A stretch of 64,000 nucleotides of DNA. Origin: Quillaja saponaria. Taxonomy: Eukaryota > Streptophyta > Magnoliopsida > Fabales > Quillajaceae. A program made the translations under genes and the position numbers. Location of the stretch: NCBI GenBank assembly GCA_029379385.1, contig CM055618.1, positions 13,278,134 through 13,342,133 on the forward strand, given 5' to 3'. This document shows positions 11,926-25,100 of the stretch, in pieces (the stretch's first letter is position 1; each line of letters opens with the position of its first letter). Below the pieces are notes generated by a model, which was not told the origin of the DNA, did not search any database, and was given only the letters and a program-made list of their open reading frames with translations.

Positions 11926-13694
11926 CTAACAAGGGCGACCAACTTTGCAGTTAAGGAAACCTGCATTGCGTGTGAGTTTTGATGCAAACATTCCATGCTT
12001 AGGACTGATCATGTCCAGCTTTGTGAATCTGCCTCTTCCTTTCAGCTTCGGTCCAGATTGTTTGAAGGTTGCTCCATTCATAAGCATATCTTTTCTTGAC
12101 CTCCATTGCCAGTTCTGCGACTCACTCTCTGGTGCATAGTCCCTATGAGTCACCTTCACCAACAATATCAAAGTATTAACTTTTCTGTTTGTCAATTGAA
12201 ACATTAAGAATTACAAGAGTTATTTGCAGATGCATACCTCTTTAGCAAAAATATCTGGAGGAGCAATGAATCGGTTACCCTCGCTAATGATAGTAGGATG
12301 CATGCTACCTCCAATTGCATACTTAAGCCAGTGAGTGTAGTCATTGTTAATTACATGGAAGAAACCCCATCTGCTCCTGGGCATTCTTTGCATTAATCCC
12401 TTGCCAAAGTGGTTGTATGCAATAGTTGCTTGCATTATACTGTCACCAGCGAAGGCATCACTTGCACCAAACAACATCACCTTCAAATCCCAAACCCAAA
12501 AAGTTATCAGTTTGATGTTTCATTTGGTCTCTAGCTAATCATCCCATAATTCTTACAAAAGTAATACTAAATTATACCTTGTCGTGGTGGGTGAAATGGC
12601 AGTTAGAGATGGTTATAGCAGTTGATCCCATAACCGAATCAATTAGGCCATCATCACATTTAGACATGGAAAGATGGTCAATCCAAACATTGGTGGAACC
12701 AAAGATGGAAATTCCATCACCATCACTCCTTGTTCTGTAACCAAAATGGTCAACTGAATCTCTAATCAAGGTTCCACCACTGCCCTTAACAATGTTATGA
12801 ATTTTAATGCCATGAATGATGACATTTTCGACGAATTGGATGGTAATACCGGCCCCATGAGCAATGTGAACAGTAACTCCCCTGCCATCAATGGTTTTAT
12901 CACCAGCCATGATCAGCTCCTGATTGAGCCTAATGACCATGCTACGTGCAAAAATGATCCATAAGGGCTCCGTTTGGACCACGGCATGGCGGAGAGTACC
13001 CGGTTTAGGGTTGACCATGTCATCGTCTGAGGAATCAGTCACAACATAGAATCTACCATTCTTTCCACCAGTTGTGATTCTTCCAAACCCTAGGACACAG
13101 TCTGCAAGCCTCTTTCGGTTGCTGGCCCAATTGGGATCACACCTCCAGCACCTGTCAATGGGGTTTGCAGCATTGCATTTATCCCTTTTGACTCCCTTCA
13201 AGTTCCTTCTTGTGCTGTTGGTGTCAACTATGTCTCTGCATATAATGGAATTCTAAGAAATTTAGTTGCATTCACTTTTAATGCTAAGAAATGCAAAATG
13301 TTAACATGTAATCCTTTTCTTCCTACTACTCAACACTGTCATGCTTACCCAACATGGCCACACTATGCATGTTGTCTTGTCATAAACAGTTTATTATCAT
13401 GGTGTTATAACTGATGCGACATTATCTTAACCAGTTTATATTTTAAAATCAAACGCTTGATATGTTTTAGAAAGGTAATAGCTACATCTGAACTTACTCA
13501 GAGACACCGGCGGTGATGTTAAATGTGACTCCCAAGGGATCAGGATCATAAGCCTTAAGAGCAGCTTCACGAGCTTTCCTTGCTCGCTCCTGCCAGTACT
13601 CATCAAACTCCTCGTAATTGGCTTTGAGGGTTGGGATGATTAGTGAAATTGACAAGAAAATGAAAGAGAATAAGAACTTGTTAACTCCTGCCAT
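11926..13694 (-). CDS. Pectate lyase (PL1 family), proximal tandem copy
   Basis: Secreted enzyme that cleaves de-esterified pectin in the cell wall by Ca2+-dependent beta-elimination. Four exons: 13498-13694, 12578-13235, 12238-12480, 11926-12153. They total 1326 bases (441 residues), in frame. A signal peptide ([18 protein letters not shown]) is followed by the Pel_N segment with [17 protein letters not shown]. The catalytic parallel beta-helix domain shows [14 protein letters not shown], the calcium-site region [22 protein letters not shown], and the [21 protein letters not shown] stretch with the catalytic arginine. The C-terminus ends in the family's RPC motif. The next gene upstream (15645-17535) is a paralogue with the same intron positions. 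Full length, no lesion seen. Confidence 0.92.
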
Positions 13695-13791
13695 TGCTTA
13701 ACTTTTCAGCAAAGACAAGAACATGACAACCCAAGGCTATTCCTTGGGTTTATTTGCTCTGATCTGCCCTTTGCTTGGGGTGGAGAACCAG

Positions 13792-13798
13792 TATTTAA
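13792..13798 (-). promoter_or_regulatory. Possible TATA-like box of the proximal pectate lyase
   Basis: TTAAATA on the minus strand about 100 bases upstream of the ATG at 13694, a reasonable distance for a plant core promoter. It is not canonical TATAAA, so this is inference from position only. Confidence 0.3.
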
Positions 13799-14598
13799 GA
13801 CAAAATTAGTTGAAATGGACAGCAAAGAGTTAACACTAAGACAGGCAATCTGGGAGCCAGTTGAAACCTTTTACTACTAAAAATAGAAACAAGGATATGG
13901 TATACAATATTGTATGTTTGATCCCAATTAGGAGAGGCTGAAAAAACTTGTATTGTGACACCTCAAATTCTACATTAAAACTGTGAAGCTTTAATGTGTG
14001 GGTTGACAAGAACAAACTCAACCTTGTACTCACAATTATGCTTGCGGCGGAGTCAGGAAACATGAGCATTGGGCAGCAGCAATAAAATCTATATACAAAA
14101 CTTGTTTGGTAATCTAATGTAAATTGTTGTTTTATTTTGTTTCACCCAAAATTAGTTTATTTGATTGTTAGAAAAGGGCTGAGATTCACTAGTTTTTGGA
14201 GGGTCTTGTATAACTTTTTACCAAACTACGCATAAATATAGGGCTGAAAATGTGTATTAGTTCTGAGACCATAAACTGGCCGGGACACGTGACCATTAAC
14301 CAAAAATTATATTTTTTTTCTTCTTCTTAAAAACAGGGTGTAAAACTAAATACTGTGACAATTGATAACCACTTCATCAATATTGATCATGCTTATAAAG
14401 TTTCAACTCATTTAAAAATTTATAAACACTTTATCAATATTATCAATGTAGTAACTCTCACATTAGTGATATCAAGAGACTTAACATTATATATAAGCAT
14501 ATGAATCATTCCTCCTAATGTCAATTAATTAGTTTTTAAGAGTAATACTTTAAGTTGAAAGTAGGAATGAGAAATCCCATCTCTTAGGTCTGTTTGAT

Positions 14599-14692
14599 GA
14601 TTCTTAATAATAAATTGACTGATTCTTAATAATAAAATGACTGGAATGATATAAGTATTCTGAGACTAAATATTCTTAATAATAAAATGGCC
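14599..14692. repeat. Three copies of a 22-bp AT-rich unit
   Basis: The unit (G/T)ATTCTTAATAATAAA followed by (T/A)TGACT or a close variant occurs at 14599-14620, 14621-14642 and 14671-14692. The first two are directly adjacent. The surrounding sequence (GGTCTGTTTGATG at about 14587) resembles a MITE end, but no matching right end was found. Confidence 0.6.
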
Positions 14693-15644
14693 AGAATAAC
14701 ATGAATATTTTGAGAATAAATACCTACCAAATGAAAAAATGATCATTTTATGAAATCATGTATAGAATAAAATGATCATTCCTGCATACTAAATTAGCCA
14801 TAAAGATATTTTAACTTAATTTTAAAATTCAACGGAGGTTAATGTAGATTTGAAAATAAAATGAAGGTCTCTTAATAGCTAGATAATACATTGAGAGGTT
14901 TTAGTAATTTACTTTTAAAACTATTTCTATCTTAAATAAGTCAAATTTGTAGGTAAACTTCTTTGAATTTCATTTTACTTCTATAATTAGCAACAAAAAC
15001 TTTTGTTTTGTGTGATTAATGGCGCCTACTTGTTTTGTTCAAATTTTGACAGATCCATGTATCCGTCCTTTTATTTGTTTTATATTATATGTTAATCGGT
15101 TTTAACCAAACTAAATCAAATTCTAAGCCTTTTCTTTTATTAAAAGAAAAATTCTATGCTTAAATTGAAGAACATGCATGTACTGTCTTGGTTTGTGTGT
15201 ATGTATGTTTTTTTAATTGTTCATTTGGAATGAGAGACATATTAAAAACATTCTACATGCCAAAACGAGCAGAAAATCTTTTCCACTCTTCAGCAGAGCA
15301 CTATACATCCTAATTCCTACAGTGAAAACTGAAAACAAATCTTATGCCCATCATGTTAACTTTATATATAACAAACATTACACATGATACTTTCTGCTCT
15401 TCCTTTCCTTTATGTTTTCTGACTAGTGACTAATGATTTCTAACATAAGAAATAGGTTTTCTGATGAAGCACTTTATACCATCCTTGTGATCATTTTACA
15501 AGTATTTATTTCTTCTTCAAAACTATCAAATAAAAAGTTTGTCATCCTCTCTCCCTCACACTTGTTTTCCTCATTTTCCCCTGCCTCTTTTTCTGCATTT
15601 GGTGAGGTTAGACTTCAGTCTTTACCAACAGCGAATGGCAAAGT

Positions 15645-17535
15645 CTAACATGGTACACCAGCTCTGCAGTTAAGGGCACCGGAATAGCGAGTGAGCCTTC
15701 CCACCATCTCCCCTGGCTTAGAAGAGATCATGTCAAGCCTTGAGAATGGACCTCTCCCATTCAGCTCGGGGCCCGATTGTTTGAAGAATGCTCCATTCAT
15801 AAGTACATCTTTCCTTGACCTCCATTGCCAGTTCTTCCACACACTCTCTTCTGCATAGTCCCTCTTAGTCACCTTCATTGACAACCAAACCAAGTATTAA
15901 AACCATTTCAAGTTTTGATTGAGAAACTGAGAATTAATGAATATGTATACCTCTTTAGCATTAGGATTTGGTGGAGCAATGAAGCGATTTCCCTCGCTAA
16001 TGATGGTAGGATTCTGGCTGCCCCCAATTGCATACATAAGCCAGTGAGTGTAATCATTGTTAACCACATGGAAGAAACCCCATCTGCACCTCGGCATCCT
16101 TTGCACTAATCCCTGACCAAAGTGGTTGAATGCAACAGTTATTTGCATTACTTTGTCACTGGAGAAACTATCGCTTGCACCAAACAACATCACCTGCAAA
16201 TCAATTTTACATACCATTTATTACCCAAAACCTCAAAATGTAACCAAATCAACGTTTCATTTGGTTCCAAGTTAAATTCTCAAAAGAAATGATATACTGC
16301 ATACCTCATTGTGATGGGTGAAATGGCAGTTAGAGATGGTAATACCAGTGGATCCCATAATGGCATCAACTAGGCCATCATAACATTTAGACATTGAAAC
16401 GTGGTCAATCCAAACATTGGAGGAGCCAAAGATGGAAATACCATCACCATCACTCCTGGTTCTGAAACCAACGTGATCAACAGCATCTCTAATGTTTCCA
16501 CCACTACCCTGAACAATGTCATGAATTTTAATACCATGAATGATCACATTGTTGATAAATTGGATGGTAATGCCAGCCCCAGTAGCAATTTGAACAATAG
16601 CTCCCCTACCATCAATGGTTTTGTCACTAGTCATGATGAGCTCTTGATTGAGCCTAATGGTCATGCTGCGAGCAAAAATAATCCATAAGGGTCCTTTCTG
16701 GATCACGGCATGGCGGAGAGTCCCTGGTTTAGGATTGACCATGTCATTATCTGAGGAATCATTCACCACATAGAAAGGACCATTCTTTCCACCAATAGTT
16801 TTTCTTCCAAAGCCTTGGACACAATCTGCCAGCTTCTTGCGGTTGTTAGCCCAATTTGGATCGCATCTCCAGCACCTGTCAATGGGGTTTGTGGCCTCAC
16901 ATGGACCGTTAGTTGCCTTCAAGTTCCTTCTGGTGTTGTTGGTGCCAATCATGGTTCTGCACATAATATAAATCTAAGAAGATTATGTTCACTTGGAATT
17001 ATCTTAATTTGCATTGCAAATAAATAAAGTTTAAATAACTAAATATCATTTTTACTTTTTTTCCCTTTTTAAAGTACACCAATGTCATCTAATCAGAGCA
17101 TTGCCTGGAGATGCCAAGGGGCCTTAGCCTGAAGGGCATTAATTTTCCTTTTGGAGGACTGAAACTCTGCTTCAAAGCATGTATTTAATTTTTCCCCCTC
17201 TTAATTTGCTCATAAAACTTGCTATCCTTATACCGGTGTTATAAATACAAAACCATGTATATTAAAAATGAAATGAAATTGGTAATGAACAAAGATACAG
17301 TGCATGGAATTATATCGAATTGCAGTAGTTTGACTTACTCGTCAACATGAGAGGTGAGGTTGCCAATGACTCCCAATGGATCAGGATCATATGCATTAAG
17401 GGCAGCTTGGCGAGCATGCTTAGCTCGCTGCTGCCAATACTCATCAAACTCATAAATATTGGCATGCAGGGTTGGGATGGTTACTGAAAATGACAAGAAA
17501 AAGAATAAAAGAAAGAACTTGTTAAGTCCCGCCAT
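15645..17535 (-). CDS. Pectate lyase (PL1 family), distal tandem copy
   Basis: Cell-wall pectate lyase paralogous to the 11926-13694 gene. Four exons: 17339-17535, 16305-16956, 15951-16193, 15645-15872. They total 1320 bases (439 residues), in frame. Exons 1, 3 and 4 have exactly the same lengths as in the other copy (197, 243 and 228), and exon 2 is six bases shorter. A signal peptide ([17 protein letters not shown]) and [17 protein letters not shown] open the protein. Domain motifs are [52 protein letters not shown] and a GVPC end. The protein aligns along its whole length with the other copy at high similarity. Both look functional, as expected from a local tandem duplication followed by modest divergence. 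Confidence 0.92.
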
Positions 17536-19169
17536 TGTTTATTTTCTTTTGGTATCTCTTTTATTTTATTTTTAACCCCTTGTGATCAAACTGTTGGTGG
17601 AGGCTAAGGTCTGTACCTCCATCCAAAGCCACCACCCCAGACAACAGAATGATCCCAGCAGGCAGTTGATCCGCTGGGATGGTTTGATCTGCTCTCTGCT
17701 TGTGTTTGAAACCAGATTACAAGGTTTGCTTAAATATGACAAGAAAGAGTTAATAAAGACCAGGAAACTTTGGTTACTATTGTTGGGGATGGAAGAATGG
17801 AGAGCCTCTTTCAACGTAATAGTTGGTGGTTGAGAACTTTAGAATTTCTTTTACTTCTATAAATACAAACAGATTTTTGCATGGTTATTATAGCCAACTA
17901 GGAAATGGTTGATCATAAAAAGTTGCAGGGTGACTTCAACTTTCCCTCATATAGTTTCTGTTAGATTTTTTCTTTATTCAATCTTTTTTTGTAATTACTA
18001 TTTGTTTAATTTTAGTGACATGTCATCATGCTGGACACAATTTCTACATAATAGGACACAACAATTTTAAAGTAAAGTAAGTAGGACTAGAGGAGAATTG
18101 TTTTTTATTTGTCGTGTTGTGTTGTGTCGCTGCATCCTCCTTAGTATCTTCTTTATATTATATTTTTCTTTAAATATGAATCTTTTTAATTAATGACGTG
18201 TTGGAAAAATATTTTTACATGATACCATACATCAATTTTAAAGTAACTAGTAGAACTTTTTTTTCTAATTGTCATGTCATATCAGTCTCACCATGCCCAT
18301 TCCCATCCTTCTTAGCCTCATTATATGATCTTTCTAAGAAGCATAACATGTTCACAAGCAATTGTAATCATTTCTAAAGTACGTATTTAGCATTCATAAG
18401 CTACAGTTCAATTGTTTAAAATTTATTAAGAAAGTTAGCCAGACCCACCATTGTTATCATTTCTCAAATTATGTATTTAGCATTGAGAAGCAATAGTTCA
18501 ATGGTTTTGTGTGATCAATGGAGTTCTGTGAAGGTGAATATTATAAGCTCTGGAGATTTTTTTTTGTGTATGAATACTCATCTAATAAGAGATATATCCA
18601 AAAATTTCTCACAAATAGTTTTAGCATTTGTAATGGGACTAGCATTTCTCATCTTCTAAGATGCAAATGAGACTGTCATCTTTACTTCAGCTTAAGAATC
18701 TTATATCATCAGAAAGGTCTGGTCTAAAAGAAATTAAACTAATGAACTTGGTTAGGTAAGATTATTTTTGCACTGGTGTGTATATAAATACATCATTTAT
18801 AAAATGATGAAAAAAAATATTCCTATATCATCATTGATGTTCTATGGTACACTCTTAGTGTTGAGATGTCTCCTTATTGAATCAATATGTAAAATACAGT
18901 ATAGATAATACAATTCCTTCTTAGGCCAAATTGGCTGCTACAACAATCCTCTGTAGCACTCTTGGTATCCATTCCTGGACATTAAGGCTTTAAAGCTGAA
19001 GCAAACTTTAGCCTGAGCACACAGCTGTACAATCATCCCAACCATGTACAATAGCCTGCAGTTGAGTCTTTCAAATTGCCATAACAATAAGACTGAGAGA
19101 TCAAGGTGGAGACTGCTTTTAATTTACTATATACAATCAACAGATATAAATGACTATGGTGTGATTAAC
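17536..19169. other. Intergenic region upstream of the distal pectate lyase, with AMY3 3' UTR
   Basis: No gene seen. The left part is the promoter of the distal pectate lyase, and the right 200 bases or so are the AMY3 3' UTR. It carries diverged local duplications: one around 18036-18290 sharing CAATTTTAAAGTAA, and one at 18361-18508. Confidence 0.6.
18361..18508. repeat. Diverged direct duplication, about 57-bp unit
   Basis: Units at 18361-18417 and 18450-18508 share ATTGT(A/T)ATCATTTCT, TATTTAGCATT and AGTTCAAT in the same order and spacing. Coding is not evident. Confidence 0.6.
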
Positions 19170-22100
19170 TTATGATGCCTCCCAAATCTTGTAATCTTTT
19201 CCCTCAATCGCTAAAGACCATCTTTGGGATCCAGTTGGGGGTTCAAATTGACCAGGTCCAATCTTCATTGCAACTTTTTCATCGATGATGGCCGCATACA
19301 CTTCCTTCTCTGCCTCAGTGATTTCAACCTAATTAAAAACAAATAAAGTAAGTGCCTCCATAATTTCACCATTTATCCAATATCATCTATAAATTTTCCA
19401 CTGTATCCCCTTATGAACTACATCTTCCCAGTTTTGATTAAGGAAATTGTGAAAACATAATTATGCAGATAATGGTTTCTTCACCAAGAAACAAAATAGA
19501 TATAGTCATAGGTTATATGTTGAGGTTCAAATACCAAAGTAACTGGTATTAGCAAACGAGATAGTTGCATCAGTACAGATTTAAGCAGAGGATGATTTAC
19601 TATTTCTATGATTGTATATCATATGCGCAATTACTTTCATACTCTTTCCCTAGCCTGGCAGCCCAAATTTAAATTTTCACTGATGTGCAAAAGATGAACA
19701 AAAGCTATTATTTATACATCTTTTATGTACATTCTAATGCTTGATAAATGAAGCCAAAGTTCTCATACTTACTCTACTTCTGCAGTGGATTTTGTTCCGG
19801 TTCCTGATAGAGATAAGTTCTGCAATTTCAGTGTGGTAGTGAGAAAAAAGGTGATCGTGGAATACTGATGGTGTCCCTGGGTGAGTAAGGATGTAAGCAT
19901 ATCCTTGCATTTCCTTTCCACCAGGAAATCTCCAATGACCCTTTAACGGGAAACAATGAAAAGAGTTATTACTCATAAGGTAAAAAAATGAATGACACTA
20001 CAAGAGCATCACAAAATAGTGTAGGTGGGTGGGGGCGGTGGTCCTACTAAAACCTGATTCAAGATTTATAATTATCCCGATCCTCCTACTGATCTACAGA
20101 TAGGTATCTACTTTGCAAGAACAAAATCTGAAGTGGGTTGCAAAAAAGAAAATGTATTACAACTGACAGAAAATAATGACTATAACAGAAAGATGTGCTA
20201 TTGAGTTCCCTTTTCTACATTGAAACATTAGCAAACTGTGACATCAATTAAGCCAACAAAAACTCAGATAAATTGAAGCAATTCGTAACAAGATACGTTC
20301 AAACCTGAGTAGAACCAGTGTCATGATTCTCTATGAAGGTAACAGCACGAGATGGCCACCATCCAACAACACCAGGGGGTTTTCCCTTGTGATCTGATAA
20401 ACGCCAATATTCACATCTTTCTAGTGCCTATACAACATAAAGTAATAGTAAGTCCAACTAACAATTGTACAAGGCTCAAGAAAAAAGAGAAAAGGCAGTC
20501 TGGAAAAGAGCAAGAATGTTAATTGCTGTAAAAAATTGTTTTCCCCCATACAGATGTATACTTTCTCAGAAACACCAAAGAAAGTATTTAGCCAATATGA
20601 TAAAGGAAGAAATATTTCCAATAAACATTTATGAAAAGTTCTTTTTATCTACTATGAGATCTGCAAGTTAGTGAAAATATGATACCTCTTCCACATCAAG
20701 AAAATGATATTTCATGTGTGGCTACATCATGACACTGGTGCTTACTGAATCATTTCATTGTGATAACATACAATAACTTTCTGTCATATACTGATGTATA
20801 CAACTGATAAATTCACAAGTTGAAAATAACACTATAATATCATTCACCTACTTAAACATACATTAGATCTTCACACACACTGTCATGTAAAACACAGTAA
20901 ACAGCTACAAAATTCTCCAAGAAATAAAAAGTTATCTGACTGAGTGCTTACAGAGTGCAGAATCCCTTTTGTAGTGACATCAAATGCACCAGCAGTACCA
21001 TTGGTAGCATTGATCCAGTCAATGATCCTCTGCCTATGAGCATCTTGATTATGATCCATTTTACCGTAGGTATAACTGAGGGAGTCCCAGTACTCACCTA
21101 CAGCAAAGTAAGGTTCACTTGCATCTATATAGTCCTTTACATAACCACCCCAAAATCCTCTTACAAAATCAAGTCTCCATCCATCATATCCAATCTCTTT
21201 CCTGGAGTCAGTATGAGCAACAAGGGGTACAATAAAACAGTTCACTGATCCAAAAATAAAATGAAAAAAGGAAAAGAAAAGGATGAAAACAAACTTTTTC
21301 AATAAAGAAAAAACATAACTTGAGTATGCCACAAGAGGAAATGAAAATCAATGTAAAGAAGCAGAGCACCTATCCCAAATATTAATGCCTGTAGACATGG
21401 CCCTACATTACCCATAAATTGGAAAGAATAGCGATCAACAGTTCTACATACTCAACTCAACTAAACCTTATATCCCAAACTAGTTGGGGTCCACATCAAC
21501 AGTTCTACAATAATAGTATATTATTACTAGTCCCTTAAAGACACATATGAGGATAAAATCATAAATCTTTATAATATTTTCATCTTCTGACTCTTATCTT
21601 TCACTCCAGGAAAACCACAAAAATTAGCATGAGCTTGTAACAGTAGACTACTTTTAGGATTTTAAATCAACGAATGAGTTTGGCCCTGGGCCAAAAGATA
21701 AGTCTGACACAAACTATTGAACTTTTGTTTATTGCATTCTCTCGTGTAACTCAGCTATAGAAATTAAAAACCAATGAAAAATCAGATAACTAGGTGTACT
21801 CGCAAAAGTGCAAAATTAGAAGAAGGATGACTCACGAACTGAATTTAAAATGGCTTAAGAATATTTTCTATGCATTTCTAACCCAACTGAAGTGAAAATT
21901 TGAAGTTGATACATATGCAGGAAGTTTACCGGCAAAGCACTATTCTGACAGACAACCTTCTCTAGAAAGAATCTGCAATATACAATTGCAACTATTTCCC
22001 CATACAAATCAAGGTGCTACTACCGCAAACATAATAATGACGGCACCCTGTTACATTTTTCTGGCATACTTCAGGACACCTATTTTCTAAAACATGAATG

Positions 22101-25100
22101 TGTTCAACTCATTTTGCAATGACTCAAAAAAGAATCTGGTAGTGTCTCATATAACATGTTGAGATTCTATTGTTATCTTTTTATTCCAAAATGTCATTGT
22201 TCTCTAGTTAGTTCACTGCATCCATTGACACAACGAACAGGAAGTCTCGAGTCTTACACACAGTGCTTCTAACAGGAAAGTATATTTCGGTCTTAATATA
22301 TAGGTCGAAGCTCACTTATCATGCTAAGTGGTTTTAAGTGATTACCTCAATTCTGATATAAGTGAAGTCTATAATCTAATTGGAAACTAGTGGAATATAT
22401 TTTCATCCAACACGCACCATGTGCCTACTAAAGGAACAAAACATTTGAAGTAATCTTTTGAAATGAGAGTCATAATGTCAACCTCAGCCAGCATAACCAT
22501 TCTTTGAGATCCTTCCTAACAAATTCCTGGGAGTGATCAATATTTGGAGCAGCATGGAAATTATCTCCACTACTCTTGTTGCCCCTACCCTGTATGGAAG
22601 AATGAAGATACTTATTATATATTCCAGACTTGTAGTGAAATATATAATCTTGTAAATTCTTCAACATAAAACACAAGCATTTCAAAAGAACAATTAGGTA
22701 TACATCTAGCAAACCACTTTTAAAATCTTATGCTTAATTTTCTTTACCAAGAAAAATTGAAATATTAATAGCATTTTCACCTCACAAATATAGCACACGA
22801 GTGCTTAGAAAATAAGGTTAAAACCAATTTCATTTGTTCTAGAACATCAATATAGCAACCAGCTATCAATGGTACATTTCCCACTCCAACACACCCCCCC
22901 CCCCCCCCCCCACCCCACCCAAAAAAAAAATCTACTCGATACAAAAAAGAAAAGCAATTAATGGTAGTTGTCAACTTGAGAATTACGCGGATGCCAGACA
23001 TAATTATATGATTTCATTGATTGAGATTGTAAGTTATTAAGAATATTATGACGTTTTGACCTAGTTAGGGCAATCTGCATGCAGTCACAAATTTACTCAG
23101 CAAATTGATTAGCAATCTGGAAACGAAGTACTGTCCCTTTGACATTGTTCACATGGCAATTCAATTGTGTAAATGTAAGCAGACAAGATAAACTACAGAT
23201 CATATATTTCCTTATGTGCTACATATCTAGAAAGACACATATTTCTAACAACTATTTGAATGTGCAAGCAAAAAGAGACTCTATTTAACTCTGTGGAATA
23301 AACTCAGATTTTAGTAAAATTGTCCATCCCGAATCACAATTGTTAAATAAAGCATCATCCAAACTTAACAATACTAATTTCTTTTAGTTTTTCGTTTAGC
23401 TCCTTTTATTTTATAATAATATTTTAAATAGATTCAAACTAAACAAATACGACAGGAAGATATAATTAATCCATATTCTTTAGTAGGAAAATAAGTATGG
23501 AACATATACGTTATATGATATCATAATAAGATAATTAACAATTACAACAATTGAATATATGCTGTCTCCATTAAAAAATGGAACAAAGTTATGGATGTAA
23601 AATATCTTCCTTCCTCATAGTTCTCAATGAGCTTGAAGGTTAGAATTATTCTCCTTGACATTTAAGGATCATAATTCCACACCTTCAATCCCAAGCACCA
23701 TAGAAGAAACTTATTTTGGAGAGACTGAACAAGCAATATGTGAAAATGTGTAAAGTGAAAAGTTCACAGAACAGATAAAAAAGTGCTAACAACGTATTCA
23801 TCCAAAATATGGAAATCAAACCTGAAAATGTGGATCATCAGCAACAACTGCACGATCATCCCAATTCAGACGACCACCAAATATATTCCAAACACCATTT
23901 TGATTCTGATATTGAGCACAGCGGTGATTTAAAACAGCATCTCCTAGAACTCTGATACCAACTTCATGAAATCTTTTCACAAGATCCTTCAGTTCATCAA
24001 TGTTTCCATATCTGATACAATTATGATAATTGCAATCACTAGCATGCATCAGATCCTCTATAGGATAATGTTATCTCATGTGAAACGATGATAAGATTTT
24101 GGTTTTCATGTGTTACTCTCAACACATGAAAGAATATTTCCAATAACTTAAATGAACAAGAGAAAATAAACATGAAATCTGAAAAGTCTAAAACATGATA
24201 TATGCTATCAACCATGTGAGGAGTTGGCACAAACAGGAAATGTAGGTAAACTATTCTAGTAGACTTCCATCTACATATTATACGAAAAATAATATTATTT
24301 ACAATCATAGAGCTCAAGAACAAACTACATATCCTTCAATGAAGAGCATGAGTACTAAAAGCTTTTTCAAAAATTACCTGGAATTTAAATTATATAAATC
24401 CTTTGGCATATAGCCTTCAGCTGATACAGATTCTGTAGGTGGTGGCAACCAAATCACAGTAAAACCAAGTGAAGCTAGCTCAGCAGCTTTCTCTTTGAGC
24501 TCCATGTACCATCTTCCAGATTTATGAGACTCCCAATTGAACCCTTGGCACAATATCTCAAACCCACTGCCTGTCCCTGAGGATATTTGAGGTGGCAGCT
24601 TGAGTTCCTCGGATTCCATAACAGTTTCCTCTGGCAAAGTAGGAGTTGAGCTTCTAAAGATGCTATAAGCTTCAGCGGCCAGTTTTTCTATTTCTTGAAG
24701 GATGCTCTTTTGAGCTTCTTTTGTTTTTGTCTTCCGATTCTTCTTGGAAGAAATGTCAGTCACTAAGTTCCTTATTTCATTGATAATTCCATCAGTATAT
24801 GACGTATAAGGAATCTCTTGACTTGCCTCTTCAGTCTTTTCAGATATCTGCTCTCCTTTCGATAGACCTGCTGTGGTTCCAACTGACAAATTACTTGAAC
24901 TTGAGAGGGGGATGTAGAAGTCATTTCCCCTGTATTTTAACCAAGTATTTTCATTTAGCTTGAGAACAAAAAGGAATCCCGAATATTCTTCTTCTAAAGT
25001 GAATAATGCAGAAGATCCCTTTCCACCATCTCTTGACTGCAAAAGAGGATGACCATGAAAATAAGATTGCAAAAGCACAGACAACAATACATAAAACAGA

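Larger units (their letters stand above)
13695..15644. other. Spacer between the two pectate lyase genes
   Basis: No gene seen. It contains the promoter of the proximal copy and the 3' UTR of the distal copy. The centre is AT-rich and holds a short tandem repeat (14599-14692). Confidence 0.6.

Noticed and set aside
14580..14900. Complete MITE starting at GGTCTGTTTGATG
   Set aside because: A left edge resembling MITE ends is present, but no inverted right end or target duplication could be found. Only the short tandem repeat is reported.
20883..21332. 149-residue minus-strand frame as an independent protein
   Set aside because: It is AMY3 exon 10 extended into introns on both sides. The start methionine and hydrophobic leader are intronic.
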